From assembly GCF_026130165.1 (NCBI RefSeq), contig NZ_JAIHOM010000029.1:1-48870 (forward strand): a DNA stretch of 48,870 bases, written 5' to 3'. Numbering within the stretch: position 1 is the first letter of the stretch; every line of letters begins with the position of its first letter. Position numbers and translations under genes: made by a program. Below, piece by piece: positions 27,594-36,751 of this stretch. Below the pieces are notes generated by a model. The model worked only from the letters and a program-made list of their open reading frames with translations. It made no database searches and had not been told where the DNA came from. Origin of the DNA: Spirulina subsalsa FACHB-351 (GTDB lineage: Bacteria > Cyanobacteriota > Cyanobacteriia > Cyanobacteriales > Spirulinaceae).

Positions 27594-29501
27594 ATGACAG
27601 ACTATCGACTACCTATCTCTAACCGTTTTATGTCTAGCTCTTACTGCCAATCATCCCCTATTCCCTACAATACATTGATTGGGGTTACAATCCTTTGCCT
27701 AATCCCCTTTAGCTTAGAATTGCTAGGGTTTAATTTTAGCACCATTGCGCCCCTTGTATCCGTACAAGAACTAGCCCAACAAAATACAGCAGAAATCATC
27801 GACAGTATGCACTATTCCTTAGCCGGGAGTTTTGTTCACTCCCTCCTAGAATGGAGTGCATTCTGTACCGCTCTTTTCACCGCCATTCTCGCCTTTGTTC
27901 ACTTTACCTTTAACCGAGATATTGTCACCCCCATTATTGGCATCGCGCTATTTTATGCTGGGTGCATGGATGGATTTCATACCCTCGCCTCAGATCGATT
28001 AATTGAAGGAGTTGCGAGTAGTGAAACCCTGATTCCCTTCACCTGGGCTATGTGTCGCCTCTTTAGTGCTGTAATTATGATTGTGGGAGCGAGTATTTTC
28101 CTAATCCGTAAACCGACTAAAATATTGGGTAATCTTAGCTTTATTGCCACTGCCTCCCTCCTTTCCGGGATTATTGCTTATAGCACTATTCTCCTTTGTG
28201 TACGCAGCAATAACCTGCCCTTAACCCTATTTCCAGATTCCTTCATTACCCGCCCTTGGGATGTTGCCCCTCTAGTCTTATTTCTCGCCGCCGGATTCTT
28301 TATCTTCCCCCAACTTTGTTATCGTCATCCTAGTTTATTTTCCCAAGCCTTATTAGTGAGTACAGTTCCCCAAGTCATTACTCAAGTTCATATGGCTTTT
28401 GGTTCAAGTCATTTATTTGACAGTGATTTTAACATTGCCCACTTCCTCAAAATTGTGGCTTATCTCGTTCCCTTTGTTGGATTATGTTGTAGTTATATTC
28501 AAATTAACCGAGAAAAAACTCAAACCGTTGCTGAATTAGAAAAAACCAAAAAATCCCTGATTAACCAAACCGAAGCCCTCGCCCAAAGTAACTATTCTCT
28601 CCAAACATCAGAATTACTTCTGCGTGAACAGAAAGATGAGTTAGAAGAAGCCTTGAAAAGGCTGCAAAATACCCAATTTCAATTAGTCCAAACTGAAAAA
28701 ATGTCAAGTTTGGGGCAATTAGTGGCTGGGGTAGCCCATGAAATTAATAATCCAGTTAACTTTATTTATGGCAACTTGATCCATGCCGATGAATACACCA
28801 AAAATATATTACAAATTATGGATCTTTATCAACTTTACTACCCCCATCCTGCTCCAGAAATTCGGGAAACGATGGATGAGTTAGATATTGAATTTGTCTT
28901 AGAAGACTTTCCTAAACTCATGGCTTCGATGCAAATGGGAGCCAAGCGGATTAAAGAAATCGTACTAGCCCTACGCAACTTTTCCCGCATGGATGAAGCG
29001 GAATTAAAATCCGTCAATGTTCATGATGGTTTAGATAGTACCCTGACGATTCTCTATAATCAAATGAAAGAGAAACCGGAATGTAGGGCTATTGAGGTGA
29101 TTAAAAACTATCAAACCTTGCCCAATGTAGAATGTTATGCCGGACAGTTAAATCAAGTCTTTATGAACTTGATTAGTAATGCGATTGATGCTTTAGAACC
29201 CCTGCGAGATAAACAACAATCTGCTTCTTCAATACCCACCCTATGGATTGAAACTGAATATAGAGATCCCCAAATTTATATCCGCATTCGGGATAATGGC
29301 TCTGGGATTCCCGAGCAAATTAAACATCGTTTATTTGATCCTTTTTTCACAACAAAAGGCATCGGTAAAGGCACAGGTTTAGGCCTTTCAATTAGTTACC
29401 AAATCATTGTAGAACGACATCAAGGCAATTTATCCTGTAGTTCTGATACCACTCACGGCACCCAATTTGTCATTGAAATCCCCCTCCATCAAAGTGTATA
29501 A
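27594..29501 (+). CDS. Sensor histidine kinase with MASE3-like multi-span membrane sensor
   Basis: 635 residues. Residues 20-305 carry about seven membrane helices; HSLLEWSAFCTALF and GIALFYAGCMDGFHTL resemble the His/Glu/Asp-His motifs of the MASE3 sensor domain. A coiled coil follows, then MSSLGQLVAGVAHEINNP (phospho-His) and the ATPase domain with NAIDAL, DNGSGIP and GKGTGLGLS. There is no receiver, PAS or HAMP domain. The kinase half resembles that of the dCache kinase at 14330. The 3' end overlaps the convergent exbB-like gene by 13 bp. The signal is unknown. Confidence 0.85.
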   Translation: MTDYRLPISNRFMSSSYCQSSPIPYNTLIGVTILCLIPFSLELLGFNFSTIAPLVSVQELAQQNTAEIIDSMHYSLAGSFVHSLLEWSAFCTALFTAILAFVHFTFNRDIVTPIIGIALFYAGCMDGFHTLASDRLIEGVASSETLIPFTWAMCRLFSAVIMIVGASIFLIRKPTKILGNLSFIATASLLSGIIAYSTILLCVRSNNLPLTLFPDSFITRPWDVAPLVLFLAAGFFIFPQLCYRHPSLFSQALLVSTVPQVITQVHMAFGSSHLFDSDFNIAHFLKIVAYLVPFVGLCCSYIQINREKTQTVAELEKTKKSLINQTEALAQSNYSLQTSELLLREQKDELEEALKRLQNTQFQLVQTEKMSSLGQLVAGVAHEINNPVNFIYGNLIHADEYTKNILQIMDLYQLYYPHPAPEIRETMDELDIEFVLEDFPKLMASMQMGAKRIKEIVLALRNFSRMDEAELKSVNVHDGLDSTLTILYNQMKEKPECRAIEVIKNYQTLPNVECYAGQLNQVFMNLISNAIDALEPLRDKQQSASSIPTLWIETEYRDPQIYIRIRDNGSGIPEQIKHRLFDPFFTTKGIGKGTGLGLSISYQIIVERHQGNLSCSSDTTHGTQFVIEIPLHQSV

Positions 29502-30118
29502 TGATGGCGATACAATAACTCTAGCTGTCCTCCTAACTCCTGAATTAAGGCTAATTGCCGTAAATATAACCCGCGAAAACTATTGGCAAACAGGAGGGTG
29601 ATAATGGCCACCACTAACCCCATTCCCGTGGACACTAAGGCCTCACTAATCCCTCCCGTCACCCCTTGGGGGGTACTGTTATTTAAGTCCCCGATTTGTA
29701 AGCCCGAAAAGGCCTGCATAAGGCCTAAAATCGTTCCTAATAGCCCTAAGAGAGGGGCAACGGTGATAATGGTTTCAAACACCGTGTTAAAGCGCTTCAG
29801 GATGGGTAATTCCCCTTGAGTGGCACTTTCAAGGGCGAGGCGAAACTCTTCTGGGGTGGGGTGATCGAGAGAAAGGGCAGCCCAAAAAATGCGGGGTAGG
29901 GGTAGGGTAAGATGAGCTTGGAGGAGTTGATAAGCGCGATCGCACTCCCGAGGATACAACCGCAAAACCGCCTCAATCACCCCCCGTTGACGACGCTGCA
30001 CCCGCGTCCAAAATAACACTCGTTCCCCAATTAACACCAGTGCCAACACAGAACACCCTAAAAGTGGCACCGTCACCCAGCCACCTGCTATAACCGGAAT
30101 AACACTGAAGATCACCAT
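29489..30118 (-). CDS. MotA/TolQ/ExbB-family proton channel protein
   Basis: 209 residues with three membrane helices (about 12-32, 115-135 and 155-180). The conserved region VAPLLGLLGTILGLMQAF and the following GISEALVSTGMGLVVAI match ExbB/TolQ. ExbB uses the proton gradient with ExbD to energise TonB. No exbD lies next to it. The gene starts only 12 bp from the divergent transglutaminase gene. A TonB-like gene sits 17 kb away; a functional link is possible but unproven. Confidence 0.85.
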   Translation of the reverse strand: MVIFSVIPVIAGGWVTVPLLGCSVLALVLIGERVLFWTRVQRRQRGVIEAVLRLYPRECDRAYQLLQAHLTLPLPRIFWAALSLDHPTPEEFRLALESATQGELPILKRFNTVFETIITVAPLLGLLGTILGLMQAFSGLQIGDLNNSTPQGVTGGISEALVSTGMGLVVAIITLLFANSFRGLYLRQLALIQELGGQLELLYRHHYTL

Positions 30119-30130
30119 TAAATTTAACCC

Positions 30131-30964
30131 ATGAAATTCAACCTAGGATGTCAATTAAACTACAACATTGCCAGCGATAGTACCTTGATTTTTAATGTCG
30201 CGGTTTGCAATAATCGATTTCAAAATATCCTGCAAGAAGACCTACAAATCACCTCCCACGTTAAGGTAGATAAATATACCTCTTCCGACCTAGAAAATCG
30301 ATATATTCGGGTGAACTGCGGCCCCGGAAAATTGCAGCTATCCTACCAAGCCACAGTAGAATTAAAACATTTTGAAGAATCTCCCCACAATATACCCGAA
30401 GTCCCCCCCGCTAAACTCCCCTTAAACGTACTGCCCTATTTATACCCTAGTCGTTACTGTGAGTCAGATCGCCTAATCCGATTTGCTCAAACCGAATTTG
30501 GGCATTTAGTTCCAGATTATTCTAGGGTAACGGCAATGTGTAACTGGATCTACGAAAATGTCACCTATTTATCAGGCAGTACCAATGCTCATACTTCAGC
30601 CTTTAATACTGTGACAGAACGGGCCGGAGTCTGTCGAGATTTTGCTCATTTAGGCATTGCCTTATGTCGGGCTTTAAACATCCCTGCCCGCTTTGTAACT
30701 GGATATGCCTATGATTTAAAACCCCCAGATTTTCATGCTTATTTTGAGGCCTATTTAGGGACTCGTTGGTATTTATTTGATGCCACTCGTTTAGTTCCCC
30801 GCACAGGCCTAATTCGCATCGGCACCGGAAGAGATGCGGCAGATGTTGCCTTTGCCACGATTTTCGGTTCCGTCGTGATGGAACAAATGAACTTATTTGT
30901 AGATTGTATCAGTGTCGGTGAGTCTCCCCGCTATACCGATCAGGCGATCGCCTTTTTAGCTTAA
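30131..30964 (+). CDS. Transglutaminase-like cysteine peptidase family protein
   Basis: 277 residues. The catalytic triad is visible: Cys in ERAGVCRDFAHLG, His in DFHAYFEAYLG and Asp in WYLFDATRLVPR. The N-terminal 110 residues form the usual beta-sandwich of bacterial transglutaminase-like proteins (MKFNLGCQLNYNIASDSTL start). No signal peptide, so it is cytoplasmic. Members of this family act as peptidases or amidases rather than crosslinkers; the substrate is unknown. Confidence 0.9.
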   Translation: MKFNLGCQLNYNIASDSTLIFNVAVCNNRFQNILQEDLQITSHVKVDKYTSSDLENRYIRVNCGPGKLQLSYQATVELKHFEESPHNIPEVPPAKLPLNVLPYLYPSRYCESDRLIRFAQTEFGHLVPDYSRVTAMCNWIYENVTYLSGSTNAHTSAFNTVTERAGVCRDFAHLGIALCRALNIPARFVTGYAYDLKPPDFHAYFEAYLGTRWYLFDATRLVPRTGLIRIGTGRDAADVAFATIFGSVVMEQMNLFVDCISVGESPRYTDQAIAFLA

Positions 30965-31142
30965 CCCCCCAGAAACCCGCGCTGTTAGGTTTGATCGGCA
31001 CCACAAATAGGGTTGCCATATCGGGGACACCACAACCAAATTATTTACCTTGGCAGCTAAAACTGTCAAACTAACTACAACTTAACTCTATGAATACCCT
31101 GTAGAATAATCCCCGACAACGGGATATTCTATAACCCGGAGT

Positions 31143-31559
31143 TTATAACAAACGGATCAGGGCAACTCGTCCATATCGGGGGTCAGTCTCAATGGCGATA
31201 ATCTCGACTTGGGACCAGGAAAAACCGTCCCTCGTCGGAATCGAAAAGGTTGTAGACTCTCCTAAACCGAGAGCGCAACAATGCTTAAAAATTGCGGGCC
31301 GATATTGGCGGGGTAAAAAATTTTCTTCTCCCATTTTCCAAGAAGCCTCATTATAAAAAGCAAGTTGCCCCTCATAATTGAGGATTCCGGCGGGATAATG
31401 GAATTGTTCACACCAGCGCAAGGCCAAAAACCATTTAGCCTCAGACAGTCTTGAATAGGTCTTATGTGGGTTCGGATGTTGTAACACTCGATATCCAGTT
31501 TCACATGAAACGATGGTTCCCCCCAAAAAACCAAAGATAGTTCCGATCGCTTCGCTCAT
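31143..31559 (-). CDS. Hypothetical protein with possible PAS-like fold
   Basis: 138 residues. CAGGAG about 9 bases before the ATG supports the start. The segment YPAGILNYEGQLAFYNEASWKMG followed by RDGFSWSQVEIIAIETDPRYGRVALIRLL resembles a PAS domain (small-residue turn, then a five-strand sheet ending). The N-terminus is Gly-rich (IGTIFGFLGGTIVS). No output domain is present. Family not recognised with certainty. Confidence 0.6.
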   Translation of the reverse strand: MSEAIGTIFGFLGGTIVSCETGYRVLQHPNPHKTYSRLSEAKWFLALRWCEQFHYPAGILNYEGQLAFYNEASWKMGEENFLPRQYRPAIFKHCCALGLGESTTFSIPTRDGFSWSQVEIIAIETDPRYGRVALIRLL

Positions 31560-31939
31560 AGCTGATAAACTCCTGTAAGGATTGAGTTAGGTATAAAAAC
31601 CCACTCAGCCCATTCATCAATCGGTGCTTTGATGTTATCAGCTTAAATCCTTCTTACCCCGACTTACAGAAATAACGGAAAGAGTTAATAAAATCCCCTT
31701 AACGGCCCTAAAATTTTAGATTCTCTTTAGGAATGAGGTCAAAAATGTGAAAAAATGGTGGATACCCGACTTTTAAGATTGCTTAAGAATTTTTAATAAT
31801 TTCTGGGATCAATCCACAAACAGACATCGCCTACAATTCAGCTTCTAGGCGATGTCCCACTGTTCATAAAGGATTGATTACTGTTCAGCAACCCGATTCT
31901 TGAAACGATGACGATTCAAGCTAATTGAACAGGAATTAA
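31560..31939. other. 380-bp gap between the PAS-like gene and ggpS
   Basis: AT-rich, no credible gene. It holds the promoter side of the PAS-like gene and, near the ggpS end, a strong hairpin (listed separately). Confidence 0.5.
31823..31856 (-). terminator. Strong hairpin downstream of ggpS
   Basis: GACATCGCCTA / TAGGCGATGTC (31823-31833 and 31846-31856), perfect over 11 bp with a 12-base loop, 84 bp beyond the ggpS stop. Read on the minus strand it is followed by TGTTTGTGG, a weak T-tract. Confidence 0.55.
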
Positions 31940-33451
31940 TTAAGTGGTCACTAACTCTTTATCGGCCACCTCTTGATGCTTAGTATTTTTGAACTGTTCC
32001 AGTAGCCGATCCGCCCAGTATTTCACATCATAGGTCGTCACGGTTTGATACATCTTACTCATGACTTTTTCCTGTTCTTCTGGGGACATAGCTAAAGCCC
32101 GATCAATCGCGTCATTCATGCGATCCATAGAATAGGGATTAGTCAAAATGGATTCGGGTAATTCTACCGCCGCCCCCACAAACTCGGATAAAATCAAAAC
32201 CCCATCTTTCCCCTCATGGGCAACAATGTATTCTTTAGCCACCAGGTTTAAACCGTCTCGTAGGGGCGTTGTCCAACAAATATCCGCCGCTTTATACAGG
32301 GCAATCAGTTCATGAAACGGTAACGGTTGGGTAAATAATAAAATCGGCGACCAGCCCAGTTTTGCGTATTTCCCGTTGATTTTCCCTACCAACTGTTCAA
32401 TCTGACTCTGGGCTGTTTTATACACCCGCATCCCGGCGGCTGGGGTGACACAACTCACAACAAAGTTCACTTTTCCATGTAATTCAGGACGACGTTCTAA
32501 TAAACGTTCGTAAGTTTCCAACATCTCCTGATTGCCTTTTACATAGTCTACCCGTCCAGTCGCCAGAATTAGTTTCCGACCTTGGAGTTCTTCTTTAATT
32601 TTGGCAACGTGGGCCTTGGTTTCTTCTTTTTGCAGGGTGTTCAGGATATGTTGGGGATTGGTGCCCACGGGGAAGGCATCAATATTGACCAATTGATTTT
32701 TATGGCGAATCTGGGTGATAACTTCCGGTTCCGCTAAGGCTGTACCAACGGGGGTTAGATGTTCGGGTACAGGTTCTTGATGGACAATTTCGATTTCCCG
32801 TAAACTACGAGCAACGTTAACGAAGTTTTCCGAGTAACGGGGAATGTGGAAGCCAACAATATCACAACAGAGCAAGCTGTCTACAATGGCTTCCCGCCAA
32901 GGCAAGATATTAAAAATATCTACACTGGGGAAAGGGGTATGGTGGAAGAAGGCAATGCGGGCGTTGGGTTTTTTCTGGCGGATGTAGTAAGGCACTAACC
33001 AGAGATTGTAGTCGTGAATCCAGATTAGGGCATCGTCGGCCGCTTCTTCACAGGCCGCCTCTGCAAACATTCGGTTGATTTCTTGGAAGTTCGCCCAGTC
33101 GGAACTTTCGTAGGTGAAGTGATAGGGGAAGGAGTGCAAAATCGGCCAAAAGGCTTCTTTTGAGGTGATGTGGTAAAAGTGTTTGACTTGTTCGGCGGTG
33201 AGGGGTATGCGATAAACGCTGTAATTGCCTTCTCCTTCGATGTTGACTTTGGTTTCAAAGTTGGTTTTTTGTTTGGCCGTAACTTGTTTCCAAGCTATCC
33301 AAGTCCCACGACTGACGCTGGCAAAGAAGCTTTTTAGGGTGGGCAGAATCCCGTTGGGGCTTTTCTTTTGGCGGTAGTGAATGACACCGTTTTCAATGAC
33401 TTCATCGTAGGGTTCACGATGGTACAAGATCACGAGATCAGATTTTTCCAT
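31940..33451 (-). CDS. ggpS: Glucosylglycerol-phosphate synthase
   Basis: 503 residues of glycosyltransferase family 20. It begins SDLVILYHREPYDEV and contains SPNGILPTLKSFF, FWPILHSFPYHF, WIHDYNLWLVPYYIR and IAFFHHTPFPSVDIFNILPW, which match the known cyanobacterial GgpS closely. The enzyme transfers glucose from ADP-glucose to glycerol 3-phosphate, the first step of glucosylglycerol production, the compatible solute of moderately salt-tolerant cyanobacteria. The phosphatase gene ggpP is not in the window. A small gene precedes it on the same strand. Confidence 0.94.
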   Translation of the reverse strand: MEKSDLVILYHREPYDEVIENGVIHYRQKKSPNGILPTLKSFFASVSRGTWIAWKQVTAKQKTNFETKVNIEGEGNYSVYRIPLTAEQVKHFYHITSKEAFWPILHSFPYHFTYESSDWANFQEINRMFAEAACEEAADDALIWIHDYNLWLVPYYIRQKKPNARIAFFHHTPFPSVDIFNILPWREAIVDSLLCCDIVGFHIPRYSENFVNVARSLREIEIVHQEPVPEHLTPVGTALAEPEVITQIRHKNQLVNIDAFPVGTNPQHILNTLQKEETKAHVAKIKEELQGRKLILATGRVDYVKGNQEMLETYERLLERRPELHGKVNFVVSCVTPAAGMRVYKTAQSQIEQLVGKINGKYAKLGWSPILLFTQPLPFHELIALYKAADICWTTPLRDGLNLVAKEYIVAHEGKDGVLILSEFVGAAVELPESILTNPYSMDRMNDAIDRALAMSPEEQEKVMSKMYQTVTTYDVKYWADRLLEQFKNTKHQEVADKELVTT

Positions 33452-33527
33452 GGTTGTTGTGTTTTAAGGGTTAATGAATGAATGAATGGGTTGGAAGTTG
33501 GCGATCGCACCAATCCCCAGAATCAAG

Positions 33528-33578
33528 TCAGCAGGATCAAGGTGAATCCTTGTCTCGTAGATGGGAATAACCTGCTGA
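33528..33578. promoter_or_regulatory. Inverted repeat in the ggpS upstream region
   Basis: TCAGCAGG (33528-33535) / CCTGCTGA (33571-33578) enclose a second pair CAAGG/CCTTG. It lies 77-127 bases upstream of the ggpS ATG, within the 206-bp gap to the small upstream gene, where the promoter or an operator would be expected. Confidence 0.45.
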
Positions 33579-33657
33579 TGGGTTAGGACTCAAAACCTTT
33601 CCCAGAAGTCTGTTGAACTATGTCATGATTTCCTAATAAACTCGATAGCCGGAGATA

Positions 33658-33903
33658 TCAAATCTCTGGGTCAATAGACACAATACATTGTCTATACAAT
33701 ATCATACCAGATTTCTCCCGTTCCGGATAACTCCCTGTAGATCCCTGAAAAAACATCAGAAAAACTCCCTCTCTCCCTTCCTGCACAATCAGCCCCGATT
33801 TTCTTCCGGAATATACCCCTTGAGGGCTGTAGACCGATCCCAGTACGGCCTTCCACGAGAACTTGTTCCACACAGAACAGAATTCCTGTGTTAGAGTGGG
33901 CAT
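33658..33903 (-). CDS. Small protein upstream of ggpS (GgpR candidate)
   Basis: 81 residues. AGGAGGT only a few bases upstream of the ATG (CAGGAGGTCTTATG) is an excellent ribosome binding site, so the gene is probably real. It starts MPTLTQEFCSVWNKFSWKAV and has a Gly/Ser-rich middle and FLMFFQGSTGSY. In Synechocystis a small protein, GgpR, encoded just upstream of ggpS represses it; this gene has the same position and orientation, but I could not compare sequences. Otherwise it is hypothetical. Confidence 0.55.
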   Translation of the reverse strand: MPTLTQEFCSVWNKFSWKAVLGSVYSPQGVYSGRKSGLIVQEGREGVFLMFFQGSTGSYPEREKSGMILYRQCIVSIDPEI

Positions 33904-33953
33904 AAGACCTCCTGTAACAACATCCTCCCCATCAGCGCGATAGATAATAGCTT

Positions 33954-35237
33954 ATGGTATTTACAACTCGCGGGCTAGTTTTTGGCACAACAGCATTAGT
34001 AATCACCACCGTAGCCATCATGGGGGCTTTACCCCAGAGCAAAGCTTTTTTCAATGAAAGCCCAAAAGAGCTAGTTGATGAAGTTTGGCAGATTATTAAT
34101 CGTCAATATGTCGATGCTACCTTTAATCAAGTAGATTGGCGTGCAGTGCGCAATGAGTATTTAGACCGGAATTATAGTAATTCTGATGAGGCCTACAAAG
34201 CGATTCGAGAAATGCTCGAACGTCTTGAAGACCCCTACACCCGTTTCATGAATCCAGAAGAGTTCAAAAATATGCAGATTGACACTTCTGGCGAACTCAC
34301 CGGGGTGGGCATCCAAATTTCTAAAGATGAGCCATCAGACCGTTTAATTGTCGTTTCTCCCATTGAAGATAGTCCAGCCTACGAAGCGGGGATTCTGTCT
34401 AAAGATATCATCATGAAAATTGATGGCAAAGACACCCTCGGGATGGATGTTAATGAAGCGGTGCAACTGATTCGCGGGAAAGTTGGCTCTCAAGTAGTGC
34501 TGACCATTCGACGGGGTGAACAAGAAATCGACTATCCCATCACCCGCGCCAAAATTGAAATTCATCCAGTCCGTGCCAGATTGCAACACACGGAATTAGG
34601 CAATATTGGTTATATTCGCTTGAATCAATTTAATGCCAACGCCGCCAAAGATATGCGGGAAGCGATTCAAGATTTTGAGTCTAAAAACGTGGCGGGTTAT
34701 ATTCTTGACCTCCGTTCTAACCCCGGTGGGCTGCTTTACGCCAGCATTGAAATCGCTCGGATGTTTATTCCCGAAGGAACAATTGTTTCGACGGTGAATC
34801 GAGATGGAGAGATGGATCGACAGGTGGCCAATAACCGCGCCTTAACCGATAAACCGATGGTGGTTTTAGTCGATGGCGGTTCTGCTAGTGCCAGTGAGAT
34901 TCTCTCCGGCGCTCTGCAAGATAATGATCGAGCGGTGTTAGTTGGAACCCAAACCTTTGGGAAAGGTTTAGTTCAGTCTGTGCGGAGTGTTGGTAATGGC
35001 GCAGGTTTAGCGGTCACCATTGCCAAGTATCTGACTCCCAGTGGTCGGGATATTAATAAGGAGGGGATTCCGCCAGATATCGTGTTTGAAATGAGCGAAG
35101 ACGAGCGGAAAAACCTGCAAACTAATAACGAAAAATTAGGGACTTTAGATGATCCCCAATTTGCGAAAGCCTTAGAAGTATTGCGGGAAGAAATCGCGGC
35201 CAAAAGCGGAATCCGTGTGGATGCGACCCCTCATTAG
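33954..35237 (+). CDS. Carboxyl-terminal processing protease (CtpA family, S41)
   Basis: 427 residues. An N-terminal hydrophobic segment (VFGTTALVITTVAIMGALPQSKA) looks like a signal peptide. A PDZ domain (TGVGIQIS ... SPAYEAGILSKDIIMKIDG, about 120-200) precedes the catalytic part, with Ser in GGSASASEILSG and Lys in FGKGLVQ. Such enzymes cut C-terminal extensions, for example of the D1 protein. The N-terminus resembles the CtpB/CtpC groups more than CtpA, so D1 processing is not assured. It diverges from the small gene 50 bp away. Confidence 0.92.
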   Translation: MVFTTRGLVFGTTALVITTVAIMGALPQSKAFFNESPKELVDEVWQIINRQYVDATFNQVDWRAVRNEYLDRNYSNSDEAYKAIREMLERLEDPYTRFMNPEEFKNMQIDTSGELTGVGIQISKDEPSDRLIVVSPIEDSPAYEAGILSKDIIMKIDGKDTLGMDVNEAVQLIRGKVGSQVVLTIRRGEQEIDYPITRAKIEIHPVRARLQHTELGNIGYIRLNQFNANAAKDMREAIQDFESKNVAGYILDLRSNPGGLLYASIEIARMFIPEGTIVSTVNRDGEMDRQVANNRALTDKPMVVLVDGGSASASEILSGALQDNDRAVLVGTQTFGKGLVQSVRSVGNGAGLAVTIAKYLTPSGRDINKEGIPPDIVFEMSEDERKNLQTNNEKLGTLDDPQFAKALEVLREEIAAKSGIRVDATPH

Positions 35238-35253
35238 CCAACCGCCGAGAAGC

Positions 35254-35292
35254 CCTGCGCTATGCCGATAGGGGAGCGTCAGGAGGATGTCA
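35254..35292 (+). mobile_element. IS200/IS605-like right-end hairpin
   Basis: GAAGC, then CCTGCGCT (35254-35261) pairing with AGCG-t-CAGG (35275-35283), then AGGATGTCA. It lies just after the protease gene. Degenerate, so listed with low certainty. Confidence 0.35.
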
Positions 35293-35432
35293 CTTCGTGA
35301 TGTATTAGGCCGTGATATAGTAAGCAATGATCACAAAGCATTGGGATTAGAGTGCAGGTTAACTCTAATCCCATTTTGCTTTTAAGGATTACTGGATTAG
35401 CCTCTTTTTTGATTCCCACAGAGAAAAACAGC

Positions 35433-35816
35433 ATGGAACCCATTACCCCGGAAGAACTAGCCCAATGGCGGAGTCAGTTGGCCAATTATCCCCCCGCCCA
35501 AAAAGCACTATTAGAAATTGAGGACTGTGAGGGAGATTTAGAAGATGCCGCCATTTCTTTAGCGATTCGGGCAGGACAACAACCCCAACAAGATAACGCC
35601 GAATGGTTGGCTTCCTTGGCGAAACGCTGCCGCGCCGCCATTTGTCAGGATAGTATTTTGCGGGAGAATATCGCCACGGGAGAATTAGAAAAAGCGGCCA
35701 TTGCGCTGGCGAATTTAGATTTAATTCCGCCAATTCTTGCAACTCCGGTGTTGTTTTACGTGCTTAAACAAGGTTTAAATCAATTTTGTCAGCCTTTTGA
35801 TCAAACTCCTGATTAG
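35433..35816 (+). CDS. Conserved cyanobacterial hypothetical protein
   Basis: 127 residues; start at MEPITPEELAQWRSQLANYP, an upstream extension being less likely. Helical and acidic (IEDCEGDLEDAAISLAIRAG, LEKAAIALANLDLIPPILA). No catalytic motif or membrane segment. I know of no function. Confidence 0.6.
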   Translation: MEPITPEELAQWRSQLANYPPAQKALLEIEDCEGDLEDAAISLAIRAGQQPQQDNAEWLASLAKRCRAAICQDSILRENIATGELEKAAIALANLDLIPPILATPVLFYVLKQGLNQFCQPFDQTPD

Positions 35817-35980
35817 CTCTAGAGAGACTGTAGAAAGGAACAAGTTAGAAGAGACATAAAACTCAGGAACAATTGTGAGCTTTAAGACTTCAAAGGTACT
35901 CTGAGGACGTTTGCAAGCGTTGTCCAATTATCTTAACTTTAAACTTTTTTGATTCAGTCACACCCTACTGGAGTTCTGTC

Positions 35981-36265
35981 ATGTGGAATTGGGCTAAACA
36001 GTGTTTTTTTTCTGCCTCAACACAACCGTTAGGGGGTCATTCTGCCCCGAGTCCTCGTCGGAAAAATCGCAATCATCGCCATTTTTGTGGTCAAGCGATT
36101 GTGGAGGAAATGATTCATCCCCATTGCCGGGGTAGGGTGCGTTATCGTGCGGGGTGGTGGTTTGCCCTCTGTGAGCAGGAAACGGTCATTTCACCCGGGG
36201 AAGTGGTGGAAGTGGTGGGCATTCAAAATATTACCCTGTTGGTGAAACCGCGATCGCACGCTTAA
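35981..36265 (+). CDS. NfeD-like OB-fold protein
   Basis: 94 residues. GQAIVEEMIHPHCRGRVRY followed by GWWFALCEQETVISPGEVVEVVGIQNITLLVKP is the pattern of the C-terminal OB domain of NfeD (the Gly-Arg-Val, Trp and Gly-x-x-Val-x-Val-Val-Gly positions). There is no membrane part, so it is a soluble short NfeD-like protein. NfeD partners often act on membrane stomatin-type proteins; no such gene is close. The first 35 residues are Arg/His/Ser-rich. Confidence 0.75.
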   Translation: MWNWAKQCFFSASTQPLGGHSAPSPRRKNRNHRHFCGQAIVEEMIHPHCRGRVRYRAGWWFALCEQETVISPGEVVEVVGIQNITLLVKPRSHA

Positions 36266-36391
36266 CTCTACTAAAACCTGAACATCCTGTGCTTCTTTGT
36301 CACTCAGATTTGCTCCTCACCCTCAAAATCCCCTAGAATGTCCACTAGGCCATGATAAATGAAGCATTGATAAGTTCAGGTAAAAACGAAT

Positions 36392-36730
36392 ATGACAGCG
36401 CAAATTCAATTTTCTAGAGGGATTGCAGAAGAGACAGTCCCCGATGTTCGTGTGACCCGCAACCGTAACGGGAACGGTGGCACCGCAACATTTTATTTTG
36501 ATGATCCCAATATCTTAAGCGCGGAAAATAGTGACGAGATCACCGGGATGTACTTGGTGGATAGTGAAGGGGAAATTATGACCCGGGAAGTGAAGGGAAA
36601 ATTTATTAATGGTCAAGCTCGTGCCATTGAAGCCCTGTTAGTGATGCGTTCTGAGGAGGAATGGGAACGCTTCCTGCGTTTTATGCAGCGCTATGCAGAA
36701 ACCCAAGGTTTAGAATTAACTCGTTCTTAA
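36392..36730 (+). CDS. psb28: Photosystem II protein Psb28
   Basis: 112 residues beginning [21 protein letters not shown], the family N-terminus, with [13 protein letters not shown] and [18 protein letters not shown]. Psb28 binds PSII assembly intermediates on the cytoplasmic face (the CP47-containing complexes) and is released before the mature complex forms. It is Psb28-1-like in length. A small gap separates it from moaB. Confidence 0.95.
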   Translation: MTAQIQFSRGIAEETVPDVRVTRNRNGNGGTATFYFDDPNILSAENSDEITGMYLVDSEGEIMTREVKGKFINGQARAIEALLVMRSEEEWERFLRFMQRYAETQGLELTRS

Positions 36731-36751
36731 TGCGTTTTTGACTCCTTTCTG

